64,000 nucleotides of DNA. It comes from Stichopus chloronotus (Eukaryota > Echinodermata > Holothuroidea > Aspidochirotida > Stichopodidae). The stretch lies in contig CM037830.1 of NCBI GenBank assembly GCA_021234535.1, positions 18,469,116 to 18,533,115 of the forward strand. The letters run 5' to 3'. Numbering within the stretch: the first letter of the stretch is position 1; every line of letters begins with the position of its first letter. Below are positions 1 through 13,300 of the stretch, one piece after another. The notes below the pieces were generated by a model. The model did not search any database, was not told the origin of the DNA, and saw nothing but the letters and a program-made list of their open reading frames with translations. The translations under genes and the position numbers were made by a program.

Positions 1-2890
1 TTCTTAAATTGGACAAAACAAAAGTATGAAGACTTTCATTTTATGGGTAGACTATGTTTCGAAAATCCATTAGCAGACTTCTAAAAGACATGAACTCTCC
101 GTCACTGCATCAAATTTCTCAAAATCTGTAAGTAAAAAACCTGATCAATAGTGGCTTCAGGACCAAATTGTCACATTTTTCATATCACCTATTATTGCAA
201 GAGTTTCCGGGGGAGGGGCTTTTCCCCTGCCCCTTAACATCGGGACTCTAACGACGGCCCCTGGAACCCAATCAAACTCTGGTAATTGTTGGTTGTTATT
301 GAAAAGAGTGGAATCTGTGCTTCCTGGAAATGAAAGTATTTTCATAAAGTTATATGATTGTGAAGTTATGTTAACCTAAGCAAACATTGCAATAATGCGG
401 TTTGTGAAGTTATTTCAGTGGAACCATAGATATAGCAGTCAGAAGGTACGGGGGGGGGGGTGACAAACATCAGTGGACCTAAGTTCAGGATATGAACTCA
501 TTAAACACCAATATTTTCTCTCTTGCGTTCATGTAAGAAAGAAAAGGATACATCAGTTTCAAGTATTTTTTGTGGTCGGGAAGGAGGGAGGGCTCGAAGG
601 AAATGATTGCATGATTAAATTACAAACAAACTTTAAGCTTGGGAATGTAGTAGATTGCTGGCACAGGCAGGAGGACATCTATCAAATCAAATCTGTAGCC
701 TAGAGTCAGCTTTCATATTTTGAAGAGACTTTGAAGACATAAGTAACAATTCTAAAATTGTGGCGATTAGTGTCCATTGCTATGAATGTGATGCATTTAC
801 TTACTACAAGCATTTCATAGGACATTCAGATTTGACAATGCTGAGCTTAACGAGATTTAAGAAAAAACAAACAAACAAACAAACAAACAAACAAACAAAC
901 AAACAAACAAACAAACAAACAAACAAACAAACAAACAAACAAACAAAGAAACCTTAAAAAAAAACCCATTACAACTGACTGCCGTGTCTCGTGTCGAAAG
1001 TCTCATTTCAGAAGTTCGAAAATTGCTTGCAGTTCGCCTGTGTGTGTATATATTTTACAAATTTAAAAGTATTATGTAATGTTAACATAAGTAGAATGTG
1101 CTGCAGATGTTACCTTGCTGCAGTCATCAAACTATAATATGAGCAAATGCCGTGGTGTAGTCTATTTCTCAGTCACAGTCGAGTGGATGTAAAATGAATT
1201 ACCGGTATTACTCTCCTTGCCCGTTCAATAAGAACGACGAATTTAGTTGTTGAACTGGACAGCGGTACCATTGATACATGAAAAGCTCCACAGTTCAGCT
1301 TTCCTTTGAACTGCACCGCGGCAATTTCTTTGTCACATGTTACAATGTCTCTACAAGTACCTAAGCTTGGAAAGCTGTACGATTCACAACTAAGAGTAAC
1401 GACATCAAGGTCTACCTGCCAGATCTCAGGTAACCTTTGCCTTTATTGTCACCAAGCTCATACACTGTGACAAATTTCTCTAAATTTACAGACTTTCTCC
1501 CCAAACCTTTTTTTTTACGTTTAACAGAAATTTTCTGCATTTTTAGTGACAACTGTATTGTCACAATAAAGAAATGTTGTTTAACATTTACTTTCAGTTT
1601 ATTTGAAAACTACTATTTCTGTCTGCTTTTTTTTTCAAAGAAATTGTACTGCCCTGTAAAAAATATGCGGAAATTTACAGACATTGTAACAATATTGTGT
1701 ATTTTTCTGAATTCACATAAATATGCAGTCATTTAACAAACATTTGTTTTGTCTTTGAACTAAGAAAGAAACAAATACAGACAGACAAAAAGGAACTAAC
1801 CCGAAAAATGTCCATCTTCAAAACCCGTCGCTTTGCCAAATTTCAGGGCATAACAAAGTTTTTTGCGTGTCCACGTTTAAAAATTTTATTATGAAAACAT
1901 TTTCTTTGTTGTGTGTACTACAGAACTTATGTTTTGTAACACATTCAGAAAATTTCAAGGCCCCAGTTTCAGAGCACTGATAATTGGTACTGATGGCAAC
2001 GGAACAAATAGAAACCGTGCCACAAAGTAACCGTAAAGAGTCTGTAAAGTTACTACTTTGTGACGTAAAAGTCACTTTAGATAAATGGGTGGAGCGTATT
2101 CTATAAGCATTTTCCCTATCAAAATGATTGCTGTTACTTCAAATATTATTTTTTTGGCGTTTTGTTTGATCAGAAAGGGATAGCTTAATTATTGACCTTG
2201 TCTAACAATGTTTACAACCATGTGTTTGTATTCTTTCAATATTTATTTTGTGAACAATTGTTACATTGTACTAAAACGTGACTTTCCAATTACTAAATAC
2301 CTACAGATTGCAGTGTGTCCTATTAACGTAAGTATTCTCGATGTGTTTTGTTCAAAAACAACTTGATAAAGACACATTACGTTGAAATGCTAGTATCTGG
2401 TATATGTTACTGACAATCGTATGTTAAGTAATAGTCAACAAAATGTATCCGATTTTAGTAGATACTAAGACTAAGGGAATGAAAACAGTACACTTTCTAA
2501 ACTAATTTACATACAAAAACTGTAAAAAACCAAACCCTTTGTGTTATGTTATGGTTACCGTCTGGCTGTACAATCAAACAAACAACATTTGTTTGGAAAA
2601 AAATATGCGACAAAAATTATGGCAATGTTCCATTTTTTATGGACATTCAAATTGCCATATCTTGGAGAGTAAAGAACATATCTAAGTGAAATTTGGTGAT
2701 GGTATTTACTAAATGTAAGTCTCTCATTTAACATTGTCAACAGTCTTGATTTTTCTTCTCATTTAAATATCTTTACCAGTAAAGTTAGTCTACAATGGCA
2801 GTGTTAATTTAAAACTCTGGTTGATAACTCATGGATCTAATAACCATCAATACAAGTACACCAATTGAAACAATTTCATTGTTTTTTTTA
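1..2890. other. Upstream region of the plexin gene, no coding gene seen
   Basis: AT-rich DNA with only short, unrecognisable open frames. It contains a G11 run at 450-460 and a tetranucleotide repeat (listed separately). A pyrimidine-rich tract ending in ACAG at 2890-2893 looks like a splice acceptor just before the first coding exon of the plexin gene. The 5' untranslated exon and promoter therefore probably lie within this stretch or further upstream, but I cannot place them. Confidence 0.6.
867..946. repeat. (AAAC)n microsatellite
   Basis: About 20 near-perfect copies of a four-base unit (CAAA/AAAC). It creates a spurious open frame of repeated Lys-Gln-Thr-Asn that should not be read as a gene. 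Confidence 0.97.
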
Positions 2891-2925
2891 CAGTGCTATC
2901 ACAAGTAAAACAAAAAGAAGAAACC

Positions 2926-5900
2926 ATGGTCACTACGCTAGCACCCGAGGACGGGTCTGACAACAGGCAACCATTGAAATTGAATCTCCTTTTGAGAATA
3001 TGTATGATGATAACACTGTTTTGGTGTGAAGCTACTGGACAGCGTTATCCTACTTTTCAAATTCCTGGGTCCAGCTCAGTTTTCCAAAATCAATTCCTCG
3101 ATACCAGTGATGGTAGTTTGTACGTTGGAGGATTGAATTTTATTCATAAATTAAATAGCAATTTAGATTTACTTAACGTTGAGGAAACTGGCCCTGCAGA
3201 TGACAACCCAGACTGCAGACCTCCTCCCGAGGATTGTGCCAGAGCAAGGGTCAACACAGATAATCACAATAAGGTCATCTTACTCCATGAACAGCGCCTG
3301 ATTACATGTGGTAGTATTTATCAAGGAACCTGTCGTATCAGGGATCCTGACACTCTCCGTGTTACATTTAATGATTCCATACAAGAGGTGGTGCCAAATA
3401 CAGCATCGGGTTTAGCTGTTGCCTTTGTTGGTATCGGAGAGAGCGACGAGGTCTTGTACGTTGCATCGTCATATGGTGACTGGTTACGAGAAGTACCAAC
3501 AATATCAACTAGATTAATATCACAGTCTACGCCAGAGAATAAATTGTTTCAGCTCACCTCTGGGAATGCCCACATAACAATTCCTCCTCCAACAATAACT
3601 GAATCTCCAGCTTCTCAAATGTTCAACATTAGTTATATTTATGGTTTTACAAGTGGTTTGTTTAGTTATATTGCTGGATCGCAACCAAGGATTCACAACA
3701 CCATCGGCAGATATACTTCGAAATTGGTTCGTCTTTGTAACTATGATCCAAACTTTCGATCCTACATCGAACTTGCTCTCGTCTGTGGGTCTGGTGATGA
3801 TAATGATTACAACTTGATCCAGTCAGCGTACCTTGCCTCTCTTTCTATGGATGGAGATGAATCTAAAGATATTCTGGTGGCTTCATTCTCAAAGTCAGAC
3901 ACATTAATTAGTTCTGTTCCTTCAACTGAATCAGCTATCTGTATATATACTGTGGAAGACATCAATCAGGAGTTCTATAATAGACGATTGGATTGTGCTC
4001 GACAGGGAACAGACAACACACAAATCGGATGGGCTGGATCTACAGACTGTAGGGCAAATGCTTTTCTGGTAAGTATTGTACACATTACATTCCTCTAGTT
4101 GTATGGTAAAAGAGAAGCTTTGTATTATGATCCCTGCAAGTGATTGTTATTATACAGTTCTGCTGTCATAACAATGGAATGCATGCATGTGACAATACGA
4201 TCCAAACTATATACGTACAACTTTTCACCTTAAATATCCTAAATAAATAACATGGTGTGGAGTTTGTTGCTGTAGCTCTAACAGAAAGTCCAATACTGTC
4301 AGGAAGTTCAAAAATTGTTTAAAGTTGTAGCATGATTTGAAAATTTGTCAGTGAAACTCAAATTCCTACGAATATGTCATATGTCACTACAAAAAAAAAA
4401 AAAGACTTAGCTTCAGCCCCATTGTCGTATACATGAATGTTCATATCCATTCCCAATTGGTCTGTATGATTCCAAGTAGCGTTGATTGACTGCGTTGAAT
4501 GGATTTTGTAGGGTGCCAAAAAGATGACGGGACAATTTTTATATTAAAATACCTAGAAGATGAGTGCATAGTTCTCTTACAGTCACAGGTGATCTTTTTC
4601 CTGCTTTCTCTTTCCCTGAAACACCGATAAAGAACAAAGGTAGGCAACCAGTCGATTACCAATGACACTCGTATTCTAACCATTAACTTTAGATTTAACA
4701 TGAAGGTACACAGTCAATCAGTGCAAAATATGCACTGATATAATCACCAGGAACCCGAAAACTTAGAAATCCTAATAGATCTGGATCCACAGAATGAAGA
4801 GACAATTTGTTTTTGGTAAATGTTAAACACTTATTTCCAGATGTGTGAATGCAGGATCTACAATGAAATGTTGTAAGTTATATTTTGGGGTCAAGATAAT
4901 GTAGCTTTCATATTTGAAAGCCCAGATGAACACTGTCTGAAAATGCGACCATTTTGCCCTGGTGGAATACTGAAGAATGTGAAGCAGTGCCTTGGGACTA
5001 GACGCAAATGCTTCTAGTAGCTTCTAGACTATGACATATCAATCAGTAAAACGCCTTTGGTGATCACTCTATGAATTAGCAGCAGTGAATTACTGTAAAC
5101 TCTTAGATCAGATAATGAATTGTTTTCTTCCTTGGCAAAGAAAGTGTGACACTTAAAGTAACATTTTTTTCTGATGAAAAATTGTTTATAGGTTAAATAG
5201 GTTTATAGTTAAAACCGTCTTTTTGCAATTGCAGAGTAATTAAAATGGTGAGTACGTTCAGGTAAATACCACAGTGTAGTAAACCTGATGGACAAAAAAG
5301 AACACAAAAACAGATGGGTCGAATCCACAATTTGTTGAGAAAAAAAATTTTTGGTGGTTATTTCATTTTCTCATATTTAATTGAAAAACTTTATTTCCCC
5401 CAGACCGACTTACGCAGGTTTCTTCGCTGGAAGAAACAATTTCTTCTTTTCCTTAGTAACACCCATATTGGTAAAAAAGACTGACCCGCATCTCAGTGGA
5501 TGTTATATTTTGATATCCTGAGAAATGCACTCGGTTATTCAAGTCAAAGGAAACCTGGTCACTTTGTTAACGATAATCTGTACAAAGCTGTTGCTCATCC
5601 TTAATTGCTTTTTTTATTTTGTCGAAAAACGAAAATAAAACTCCTGTCGTGTTGTGGATGATCGTTGCATATTACAGAAGGGTATTACTTTGTCTGCATT
5701 TTGTTAATGGCATCAAAGGCTAATTTTATCAGGGGCAGTTCACCAGCAGAGTACTGTCATACCACAGAAAGTCAGTTTCCTTTGGGAGATGATGGGAGAG
5801 GGTTCACCATATCAGCCAGTCCTGTGTATCAGACCAGCTCTAAAATCACTGCTGTTGCTGCAGTTCAACATTTTGAAACATCTATCATCCTCTCCGGTGA

Positions 5901-7353
5901 TGCTGGTGGCAATGTCAAAAAGGTATGATTTAAATGTTTAGGCAGATGAATATTATATGGAAATGCTGCAGTATTTTTCTTTGAGAAATTACAAATGTTT
6001 GCATTCTGCAGAACGGTAAGCCTATTTCATGGAAGTGACTCTTCATTTTCATATCAATCACCATCCTGGTGAGTCATTGTCCTTTATTGTCAGGGATGGA
6101 TGTGAGGGTGGAGGTGAGAAAGTGTACAATGACATTGCTCTTCTTCCGTGATAAACTGTTTCCTCTCATAACACAGCTTACATGCCTCAAAACATTATCA
6201 CGTATATATCAAGTGAGTGCTATTTGAATTTACTGAATCCATGCAAGTTAATCAGTGGAATGAAATGTCTTAAACAGGTAGCTAGACTTTGAATAAAAAC
6301 TATAGATATGTCTGAAAAGAATGAAATTGAAAAGCAAGTTGAAACTGAGGAGTTGCGGACGCAAGGTTTTCGGTTTCAAATTTGAGCTTTGACATCGAAC
6401 TTGACCTTTGACCGCAAAACACACCGAAACATGATTTTTAGATAAAATCTTGTATACATCTTGTCATACATATGAAGGTCTCATGTTAGTAGCCCTTTTG
6501 GATTAGGAAGTACAGCAAAAATAAGATTCAACACACTACTTAAATAAGATTCAACACACAACTTCAGATCATGGGTCACCTATATACCAGCTTTGACCCT
6601 CGTCGGCTTTGAGGTCTAGAAGGAGTTGCTCACGCAAACTTTTGAATTGGAAATTCTCTTACGCGCTCACACACACACTCACATCTTCACACATTTTGAC
6701 TCCTACCATAATGGTGGGCTTCAGGTCACCTGAAGTACCATACCAGGGTAGACCCCCGTGTCTCATATATCAACCGTACATAATGTTACCATAGCAACTG
6801 TTGCCATCTGAGAGCGATTATACAAGCTAGCGTCCAAAAACAACTACAATATCTCATAACGTACATTAAATGTATAGGGATGAGATAATAAACCTGCATC
6901 TGAGTGGGTCCTCCACATTTACGATCCACTTTAGTGGCATTGGTTTCATAAGTTGCAAATGGGTATTAACATCAACATTTATCTGAAACACCTTTCAAGC
7001 GCTCATGTTTATTGCAGTTGTATTTACCGGTATATGGCATGTAAAGCAGTACCACAAGGACTGAAGAAAACTGGAAAATCTAACATTTTGTCACCTTGTG
7101 TTGTGATGATATATGCAACACTTTTAGGCAGAATCTTGTAGTATCTTTATGTTAAATTAAACTGAAGGGAACCTTTAGTATTGCACACAGGCATCTATCC
7201 TCTGTTAAGAATTACTTTCGTGCTCAGCTGAGATTGACCGGTTCGACAGCAGAGGAATACGAGAGCCTCAGTCTCCACGATACACCAATCATCAGGAACG
7301 GCATACTCCCTTCTCAAGATAGAGAATTTATCTTCATCACCTCTGAAGAACAG
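2926..7353 (+). CDS. Plexin exons 1-4: signal peptide and Sema domain
   Basis: The 1,143-nt first coding exon carries the signal peptide and most of the Sema propeller. Family hallmarks seen: [11 protein letters not shown] (blade 1), GPADDNPDC followed by [30 protein letters not shown]. The 32-nt exon 4841-4872 reads [10 protein letters not shown] and joins exon 1 (phase 0) to exon 3, which begins at 5733 and carries the C-x(8)-PLG region and TAVAAVQH...GGNVKKV. Exon 7228-7353 closes the domain with a segment ending FIFITSEEQ. The long first Sema exon resembles vertebrate plexin genes. Confidence 0.88.
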
Positions 7354-10300
7354 GTCAGTGATAATATTTCACCATTTCATAGAGATAGATTGTGATGTAT
7401 GAGGACTGAAGATCATGTCATACCTTCATGAATGTATTTCTTTAATCTGCAATAGCACAATATAGTTGAAGACCCCGGTCAAGTGATGTCCATCATTAGA
7501 TTTTTTAAGTCCAATTAAGTCAATTTGTTTGACAAGGATATGTTCTCTACACTCAGTAAAGTACCAATTTTTGGTGTATACACAAACATACAACCAGAGT
7601 ATATTCCCATGTACCTAAAACGGACTTTGAAGAACAAACCAAATAAAGAAACAAGCAAACAAAAAATCAACAGAAATCTCATAAAATTATTTAGCATTGG
7701 ACTACAAAGATCTTCTGTTTTATTTGGCAAAACACAGGAAACGTTTTCATGAAGAGAAGATTACTTATGTCTGTCCCTCTTCGACTGAAGACAGTGCTTA
7801 ACTCTGCATACTCTTCAAATTTAGTGGTTGCTCTTTTATCACAAACCCTAAGAGAGGATATGATTCTTTGAAACTAGCAGATGGTAACGTTACAAATACA
7901 ATTGTCGTGATATTTTGTACTTCAGATAACGAGAATTCCTGTAGAAGAGTGCACGGAATACACAACTTGCGAGAAATGTCACGCATCTGGCGACCCACAC
8001 TGTGGATGGTGCAGCTTGCAAGCAAAGTATGTCGCTTATCTTCTAAAAGAATAATTGCATTACCGAGAGTGAGTCATTTCTCTGTGCACATATTTGAGCG
8101 ATAAAATCTTTGAATCAATATGTGAATCAATTTATTAATATATATTAAAGAACGTGCTGTGTCACGAACAGACGACGTCATTGCTACTTTTAGGATACGA
8201 GCCTATATAAGGTGAACTTTTCTCGAAAAAGGTATTCGACTTTGAAATTATTTTTAAACGAAGCAGTCAAGTAAAACGCTGTGGAAGACAATGAGACATT
8301 TCCAGAAGTACCACACGAATTGTACAATGCTGGCTAGCGTGTGCGTTACAATGTTGAAGACTGTAAACAAAATTTTGTGAACGAACAAACGAAAATGCGT
8401 TCCGATACAGTGGTGAAAAGTCCTTTAACCAACCTAACGTTTTTCGAGAACGCTAAAAATGACTTGACTCGGTCTGTTTGCGCCTTAAGACAATACCGGG
8501 TGGGCATATCCTGCATTACAGTCTATAGATAAAGAGCGTTGGCATCGAAACCTAAAACTGTCTTGCACATTTTACCATTCCTTATTTTAGTTTGATTTCT
8601 TTCCTGGTACCAATGAAAAACGATGGAAGGTCCCCCACGATATTATGTTTGAATAAATGATGCAAATCTTTGTTTGTCATGTTTGGGAAACATGCAAAAC
8701 AACCATTTTTCGATATCTTTGAAATCAAACCTAAGGGTTAAGCCCGGCACGGATATACCTTATTTGAACATGTCAATGTCTTTAGCACGGTAAAAATCAA
8801 ACATTTTGTCTAATGATTGTAGGAAAGGTAAGATGTCTTTGTTACTGTACCACACTAAGAAATCTTTAAAGGTTTGCATGTTTTGACGTTTTTACACTTT
8901 TGGCAGTATAAATATTCTTCCTCTGTCAAGTCGACGCCTTTGGGTTTGTTGTGAAAAGCCTCTTTGGACGCGAGGGATTGCATCCATTTTTATGGGGAAA
9001 AAGCCCTTCTGCTTCTGACATTTGTACGCTTTTAAAAATTGACTATAATTACTCCAACAAATAATTTTTGATGTCTAAAAATTTGAAAAATTTCGTGGAT
9101 ACACAAAAGTAATTTTTTTCTCCAAACTCCTGTAAAGAAGATCTTTCATGACATTAATTTCATATTTACCTGAATTGAGACCTAGCACGTGAATTTGCCT
9201 GCAGTAATTTAGGAGGGAACCTAAAATCGGTTTTAAGACATTTTTTTACGTAATTGCTGTCTTCGCAGTCGACGTCATCACCCGAATCTGACCGGTCTGA
9301 GTGCTCATCTATCGGTCTGTTGTCTTTAATCGTGTCTCTTACACTCTGAAGAGCGTTTGAAATGAGCCCACTCTCGATCATGTGTTCAAAAGCTGATTCC
9401 GGTCAAGTATATCACAAAGTTATCGACCAGTTGAGAATCGTCACCTTCTGAAGTAAAGCACTTAGGCCGATCGTATCCGGGGACATTCGAACACCCAGTA
9501 ATACGGAGCAACTTGTGCTGGCCAATGGAAAGAACGGCCTCCTTATCGAGGTACGTCTCGATATCATAGCCTAAAAATCGATGTTCAGAACTGACAACAA
9601 TACCTAATGCTTCTAATCTATCAAATACGGAAGATGACAATTCAAACACCCCGCCGGGTAAACTGTATTTCAAATGCGTTTCCTGACGCGATATATGTCC
9701 TTGCAATAGTCGATTTTGCTTAAACAAACGTTTACACCGTAAACAGCTATACGTATGGGCATAGTGATTCACATTTTGAATGTAGCTAAAGTGACCATCC
9801 TAATAATTGAGATACATGCTATCCTGAAATCGACAAGGGAACGGCGAAGTAATTTGGCTACGATTTAAGGAGGGAGTGTATGACTTTGGTTCTCATCTTG
9901 TGAGGCTTTCGGTTCCAATTCGTAAATGTTACACTGGAAACACTTTTCGACCCCGCCTAACTCTTGAAAGAAAACCCCTTAAAACGTACTCATCCCATCA
10001 CTTCTGCCTATACTAGTTGGAAACGCAGCTTTGGATGAAAAAGACTTAAATAGTCGAAGCTGTGCATCCTCTAAAGAGGAATGTAAGCTCTGAAATGAAG
10101 AACTAAACCTGTCGATAAAGTCCTACTGGACAGGAAAAATAGACGAGTGTTTTGAGAAGTGACACAGATATCGTTAACGAGTGCGTCCTTCAAAGAAACT
10201 AACATTTAGAAGATGGAAAAAAAAATGGACAGCAAAATTGTGTGATAAGGGAAGGGGTAGGTGTATATTCTTCGGCATAAAAAGACCACCCCACAAGATA

Positions 10301-13300
10301 TGGAGTCATTCCGATTCAAAAGCCTGTATCTCAAAGACGAAATTTACTATCTCAGGAGGGAACTAGAGGGAGCAGTGGTGCACCACTGATCAGACCAACT
10401 CTGTGGTTCAAAGCTGGCAAAAAACCCCCAGCGCGACTGGGAAGACGGGTTTTTTTATTCAAATAGTCGTGAAGTTCAGAGCAGAGTGTACTCTGCTCAC
10501 CACACAAGTGGGGGCCGGAGAGCAACACTGGATAACTCCATCAGCCATATCGACTCCTCAAAAATTAGTAGCGAAAATTGACGACTGCCTAATGGCAGTC
10601 GTTGAGCGCCTCTAACCCAGAGCTAGGACGCAAGGAGTGCTCTGTCGGTCGTCTCCTTCTGTGAGGGGGGGGGGGGGGTGACTGGGGCCACCACTCTACC
10701 TTTAAGGGGAAATCAGGGTTTATTTTCACAATTTATTTCACTACAATTCCCCACCGCTTTCGTACAATGATTTATAACTTACAAATATGATCAAGATTAC
10801 CTCAAAACATGTGGACAATTTCGAGAAACGAGTCAAATTCGCAAAAAATCGGTGAAGAACTCCGAAAGTCGCCTTTTCAGTGTATGAGGAGGTGGGGCTT
10901 CCCATTTCATACATAGCCTACGTGTACTGTATGTATCATCAGCTATCACTTCAATCTTGTTTACTTAGCATTGTGCAATGCACGAACAGCAAGGGAACCG
11001 TAAAGATTCGCTGATATTTATTCATATAACGTCATCTCAGTCTTACGCTGTGAATGGTCATCGTATAGAGGAGTTTGTCTTGTCTTGTACGTGAACGTTT
11101 ATTTTTTTTGTACCTGACAAATATTAAGAGTTCTCATTCAACAGCCACAAACGCAATAATTACCGTTTCTTCTACCTTCAAACACATCCCCAACGTCTCT
11201 ATATTTCATTGAACAATCAGTTTACAAAGAAAAATCAACTAAAGGTGATTTTCTCAGTCAAAACCTGCTTTCCCCTTTAAGCTATGGGTTTGCTGGCTCT
11301 GTGTACACAAGTTGAAAGATTACTCAAGCAACTTTGTCAACAAGCCACGTCAAGTGGTAAGAAGCATAAATGTGACGTCACGTAGACACGTTACAATTCG
11401 TGCGTTTCAATCAACATGTAGTGCTCAGTTTACAAGAAGTGACTCTTTGAAAGACAATAGAGCTGCTGACTCCACATTTGTACCAAAATCGATCAGACCG
11501 CCTTCCAGTAAGGACCGAGCAATGTTTCAGTTAACGAATGACGTTTGACCGTCGAAATATTCTCTAATAGTGATGTATGGTACTCCTCAATGTTGCTTTA
11601 CGACAGCGTGGTGTTTACCTCCCAACAGGAAGATGGTAGTGTTATCCTCCATAAGTTTCTGACACGGTTTAGCTCCTTCTTTCTCAAAAGGCTTTTCCTC
11701 CCTCGGTGACTCTCCAGGTGAGGTTCCACGATTTCCTTCGGGCTTCCTTCTATCAGTGTAAAAGGAAAGGGTGGAGCCTTCTGTCAAGTCAATGTTAGCG
11801 TTCTCGAAAAACGTTTGGTTGGGGGCGTGGGGGGGGGGGGGGAGGCGCCCATGCAGTCTCCCTACTACTTCTTTGTAGCATATAATGACATGGATTGCAT
11901 CTTACTTTGTGACATATTTATTAGTTTCTAACGTTTCCAGTTCAGACTAAACATCTTCGTCATTACAAATGAATTTTATTCACAATATGGACACTGAACC
12001 GAAAGTGTTCGTTACTTTTGGTAGATCTATCTGAATGTTAAGTTCACATAAGGGACCTTTTAAATAAAGGTCGAACGTAGATGTATATTTTATCTTCACG
12101 ACCGTGTTTTGTATAATATGCTTTGTTCCTTCGACATGTAGGTGTACTCAACGAATCGACTCTCAGTGTAAAGCATCACAAAATGGAACGTCATTGAGAT
12201 GGCTCTCTAGTCAGGAGGATTGCTTAACCATTATTGCGGTCACACCAGAATTTGTGAGAGAAGAAACAATGACAGAGGTAAAAATATTTGGGTCAGTTGA
12301 AAAAAAAAAACGGAAAACCTCTGCAGAAAAACAAAAACATTACAAGAGAATTCGTAACCATGGAAGAGAATATAGTGAGATAATTAAGCCAACGTTTAGA
12401 ACGCTGGTGCCGATGACACCAGAAATGAAAGTATTACGTAATTCTTTTTTAACTTCTAAATATTTACCTCTGACGTTTTTGCAGCTAACGATGAGCATTT
12501 CAAGTTTACCTATCATTTCCCTTGGAAGTCTGACATGTGCATTTTATGATGGTTCGGTAGTTGTTGGCTCACAACCAGCAACGATCATGCAGGATGTGTC
12601 TTCAGTCATCTGCAATACTCCTGATAACATTGTGGTCTCCACCAGTGGTAAGTGCCTACAACGGAATGGTCACAAATGCCAAGTTGGTGTTTGCTAAAGG
12701 TATGTCAATGTAGCATGTTTTCACCGGGACAGGCTGGATAAGAGGAACGTGTCAGAATTCTGTCAGTTGTTACTGTTAATGGAATGGTGGCATCTTCTTG
12801 TGATGGAATATTACATTAAGCCCAATGCAAGCAAACTTGTTGCCAATAATCATTAATAAATCATGAACTGATCCCTTTACGTACATGTTTAAGTTCAATA
12901 AATGCATTGATGAGTTTTGCTTTTTCCTTATCCTTCTGTTTGCTTTGAACGTAAGGTTTTAAGACAATAGCTTTACAGTTACATTACCAAGAAGATGGAA
13001 ATGATCAAAACATTGCTTCGAAAACCGTTGAGTTTTATGCTTGCGGTCGACTTTCATCATGCTCTACATGCGCTGGAAATAAATATGAATGCAAGTGGTG
13101 TCTGCATAGCAACCAATGTATTGATGGCCGAAACGATTGTGACATGGGCGAGACACTGACCAGTAGAAGTGTAAGTATATTCTACAGTATATAGTGTTGA
13201 TTGTAGCTACTGTTTAAATGACACGTATGAAACTTGTATGATATTTTATTCAAAAGTTAACACTTTAAATATATATTTTTAAATATGACATAATGACATT

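Larger units (their letters stand above)
9773..12141. other. Rest of plexin intron 5, no gene recognised
   Basis: Outside the hairpins and inverted-repeat arm this part of the intron holds only short open frames with no family resemblance I can name. One on the minus strand (11587-11787) is highly polar. G14 runs occur at 10665-10678 and 11829-11842. It probably contains the remainder of the mobile element, too decayed to identify. Confidence 0.45.

Noticed and set aside
760..957. Lys-Gln-Thr-Asn repeat protein
   Set aside because: Produced by the AAAC microsatellite.
2893..4098. Long open frame read as a self-contained 401-residue gene starting with GTG at 2893
   Set aside because: The GTG is at a splice acceptor (ACAG) and the frame continues past a GTAAGT donor at 4069. 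The supported start is ATG 2926 and the exon ends at 4068.
4069..5732. Phase clash between plexin exons 1 and 3 as evidence of a pseudogene
   Set aside because: The 32-nt exon at 4841-4872 restores the frame with good splice sites.
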